DNA of 64,000 bases. Source: Pseudomonas bohemica (GTDB lineage: Bacteria > Pseudomonadota > Gammaproteobacteria > Pseudomonadales > Pseudomonadaceae). The position numbers were made by a program, and so were the translations under genes. This document shows, piece after piece, positions 62,769-64,000 of this stretch. The stretch covers positions 62,001 to 126,000 of the forward strand of contig NZ_NKHL01000121.1 in NCBI RefSeq assembly GCF_002934685.1, in the 5' to 3' direction. Numbering within the stretch: position 1 is the first letter of the stretch; every line of letters begins with the position of its first letter. The notes under the pieces are model-generated. The model was not told where the DNA came from, made no database searches, and was given only the letters and a program-made list of their open reading frames with translations.

Positions 62769-63998
62769 TCAAACTTGATACGACGCCTTGTAAACCGTCA
62801 GCGTATCCAACCGTTCCCGCTTGAGTGCTTCGCCCAGCTCCTGCCCTTGATAGCCCTGGTCCAGCAACGGTTGCACCGCGACTTGCCTGGCGGCCTCGGC
62901 CGCGCCACGCAAATACTCGGCCTGTGGATAACTGCGATCCTCGAACCCCTTGCGCCCGCAGGCATCCATCTCGCAGGCGACGATGAATTCCTCGAAACGC
63001 TGAGGCCGGCGATACACGTCGAAGCTTTGCAGTAGATCGAGCAACGTCGAAGGTCGCAATTCCAGTGCCCGATGCCCGTGGGTGTGATATTGGCCGACCA
63101 GCAGCGCCAGCTCTTGGCAGTCCCTCGGTACCTTGAAGCGCAGGCTCACGGCCTTGATGGCTTTCAGGCCCTTCTGCTCGTGGGCAATGTGCCGAGGCCA
63201 TTCCTCTTCCGGCGTCAGCCCTTTGCCCAGATCATGCAGCAGGCACGCCCAGCGGACACTGAGCGGCTGATTGTGCACAGCGGACTGATGCAGAACGCTT
63301 AGGACATGCAGGCCGGTATCGATTTCCGGGTGATGGGCTGCGGGTTGAGGCACGCCAAACAGTGCATCGATTTCCGGCATCAGCACCTTGAGCGCGCCGC
63401 ACTCACGCAGCACCTGAATGAATACCTGTGGCTCGCGTTCCATCAATGCGCGGGAAATTTCCTTCCAGCTGCGCTCCGGCGTGAGGGCTTCCAATTCGCC
63501 CGACGCGCTGAGTTGACGCATCAGCATCAGTGTTTCGGGAGCAACGATGAAACCGTCGGGTGCATAGCGCGCAGCAAAGCGGGCAACGCGCAGCACTCGC
63601 AGGGGGTCTTCCGCGAACGCCGGGGAAACGTGGCGCAAAATGCGCTCCTGCAAATCGCGTTGACCATGATAGGGATCGATCAGATGGCCGTCTTTGTCTT
63701 CGGCAATGGCGTTGATGGTCAGGTCGCGGCGGATCAGGTCTTCTTCGAGGGTCACGTCCGGTGAGGCGTGGAACACGAATCCGCCATAACCGCGTCCGGT
63801 CTTGCGCTCGGTGCGGGCAAGGGCGTACTCCTCGCCGGTCAGCGGATGCAGAAACACCGGGAAGTCCGTGCCTACGGGGCGGTAGCCCTTGATCAGCATT
63901 TCATCGGTTGTCGCGCCGACGACGACCCAATCGGTGTCCGCGACGGGTTTGCCAAGCAGGCGATCGCGTACCGCACCGCCAACTTTATAGATCTGCAT
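62769..63998 (-). CDS. cca: Multifunctional CCA-adding tRNA nucleotidyltransferase
   Basis: The 409-residue enzyme has the nucleotidyltransferase motif KVGGAVRD and the DTDWVVVG catalytic pair (residues 21-23), the RRDLTINAIA block, and a C-terminal HD phosphohydrolase domain (LLHDLGKG...HIAHEQKG). It adds CCA to tRNA 3' ends and repairs them. The gene is complete; its ATG lies two bases inside the window end. Confidence 0.97.
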   Translation of the reverse strand: MQIYKVGGAVRDRLLGKPVADTDWVVVGATTDEMLIKGYRPVGTDFPVFLHPLTGEEYALARTERKTGRGYGGFVFHASPDVTLEEDLIRRDLTINAIAEDKDGHLIDPYHGQRDLQERILRHVSPAFAEDPLRVLRVARFAARYAPDGFIVAPETLMLMRQLSASGELEALTPERSWKEISRALMEREPQVFIQVLRECGALKVLMPEIDALFGVPQPAAHHPEIDTGLHVLSVLHQSAVHNQPLSVRWACLLHDLGKGLTPEEEWPRHIAHEQKGLKAIKAVSLRFKVPRDCQELALLVGQYHTHGHRALELRPSTLLDLLQSFDVYRRPQRFEEFIVACEMDACGRKGFEDRSYPQAEYLRGAAEAARQVAVQPLLDQGYQGQELGEALKRERLDTLTVYKASYQV

Positions 63999-64000
63999 AA

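Overview
The window is a chromosomal segment of a Pseudomonas of the fluorescens/syringae type. This is inferred from the high G+C content, the bioBFHCD and pqqFABCDE gene orders, the davBA lysine genes, several families of REP hairpins between genes, and an rsmY-type small RNA driven by a perfect GacA box. From memory, the order glcB - modE - comF - bio - acyl-CoA dehydrogenases - LysR/MOSC/aminotransferase - pqq - rpoD/dnaG/rpsU - tsaD follows the P. aeruginosa PAO1 backbone. I see no prophage, insertion sequence, CRISPR array or secretion island.

Layout. 1-4,100: a partial iron-type ECF sigma factor, a DnaQ-like exonuclease paired with a cNMP/CBS/DUF294 protein, and a lone receiver domain. 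4,100-13,500: malate synthase G, GcvR, RarD, an SrkA-type kinase, a Tat-exported PhoX-like phosphatase, ModE and ComF. 13,600-18,400: biotin operon bioBFHCD. 18,480-25,000: aldehyde dehydrogenase with a complete PotABCD-like importer and a LuxR regulator. 25,300-31,630: a small gene broken by an amber codon, two paralogous acyl-CoA dehydrogenases flanking a diguanylate cyclase, and the rsmY RNA. 31,630-35,480: LysR, MOSC protein, a shrunken aminotransferase-like protein, a 53-residue Pmp3-type membrane peptide and a DMT transporter.

35,600-43,350: the PQQ cluster on the minus strand (pqqF, pqqA, pqqB, pqqC, pqqD, pqqE, then an S9 peptidase), with a REP pair inside pqqF. 43,430-46,560: davBA for lysine catabolism with an AsnC/Lrp regulator. 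46,750-49,600: class II aldolase, an orphan periplasmic binding protein and an XRE-cupin regulator. 49,700-52,100: PPK2, a FUSC membrane protein and tRNA-Ile2(CAU). 52,100-64,000: a large GGDEF/EAL protein, rpoD, dnaG, rpsU, tsaD, plsY, folB, folK and cca.

Most of the region is conserved housekeeping and catabolic DNA. I did not find a convincing undescribed multigene system. The most informative points are the rsmY locus with its GacA box, the REP doublet carried in frame inside pqqF, the amber-interrupted small gene, the aminotransferase-like protein without its PLP lysine, and a textbook PsrA operator on an acyl-CoA dehydrogenase promoter.
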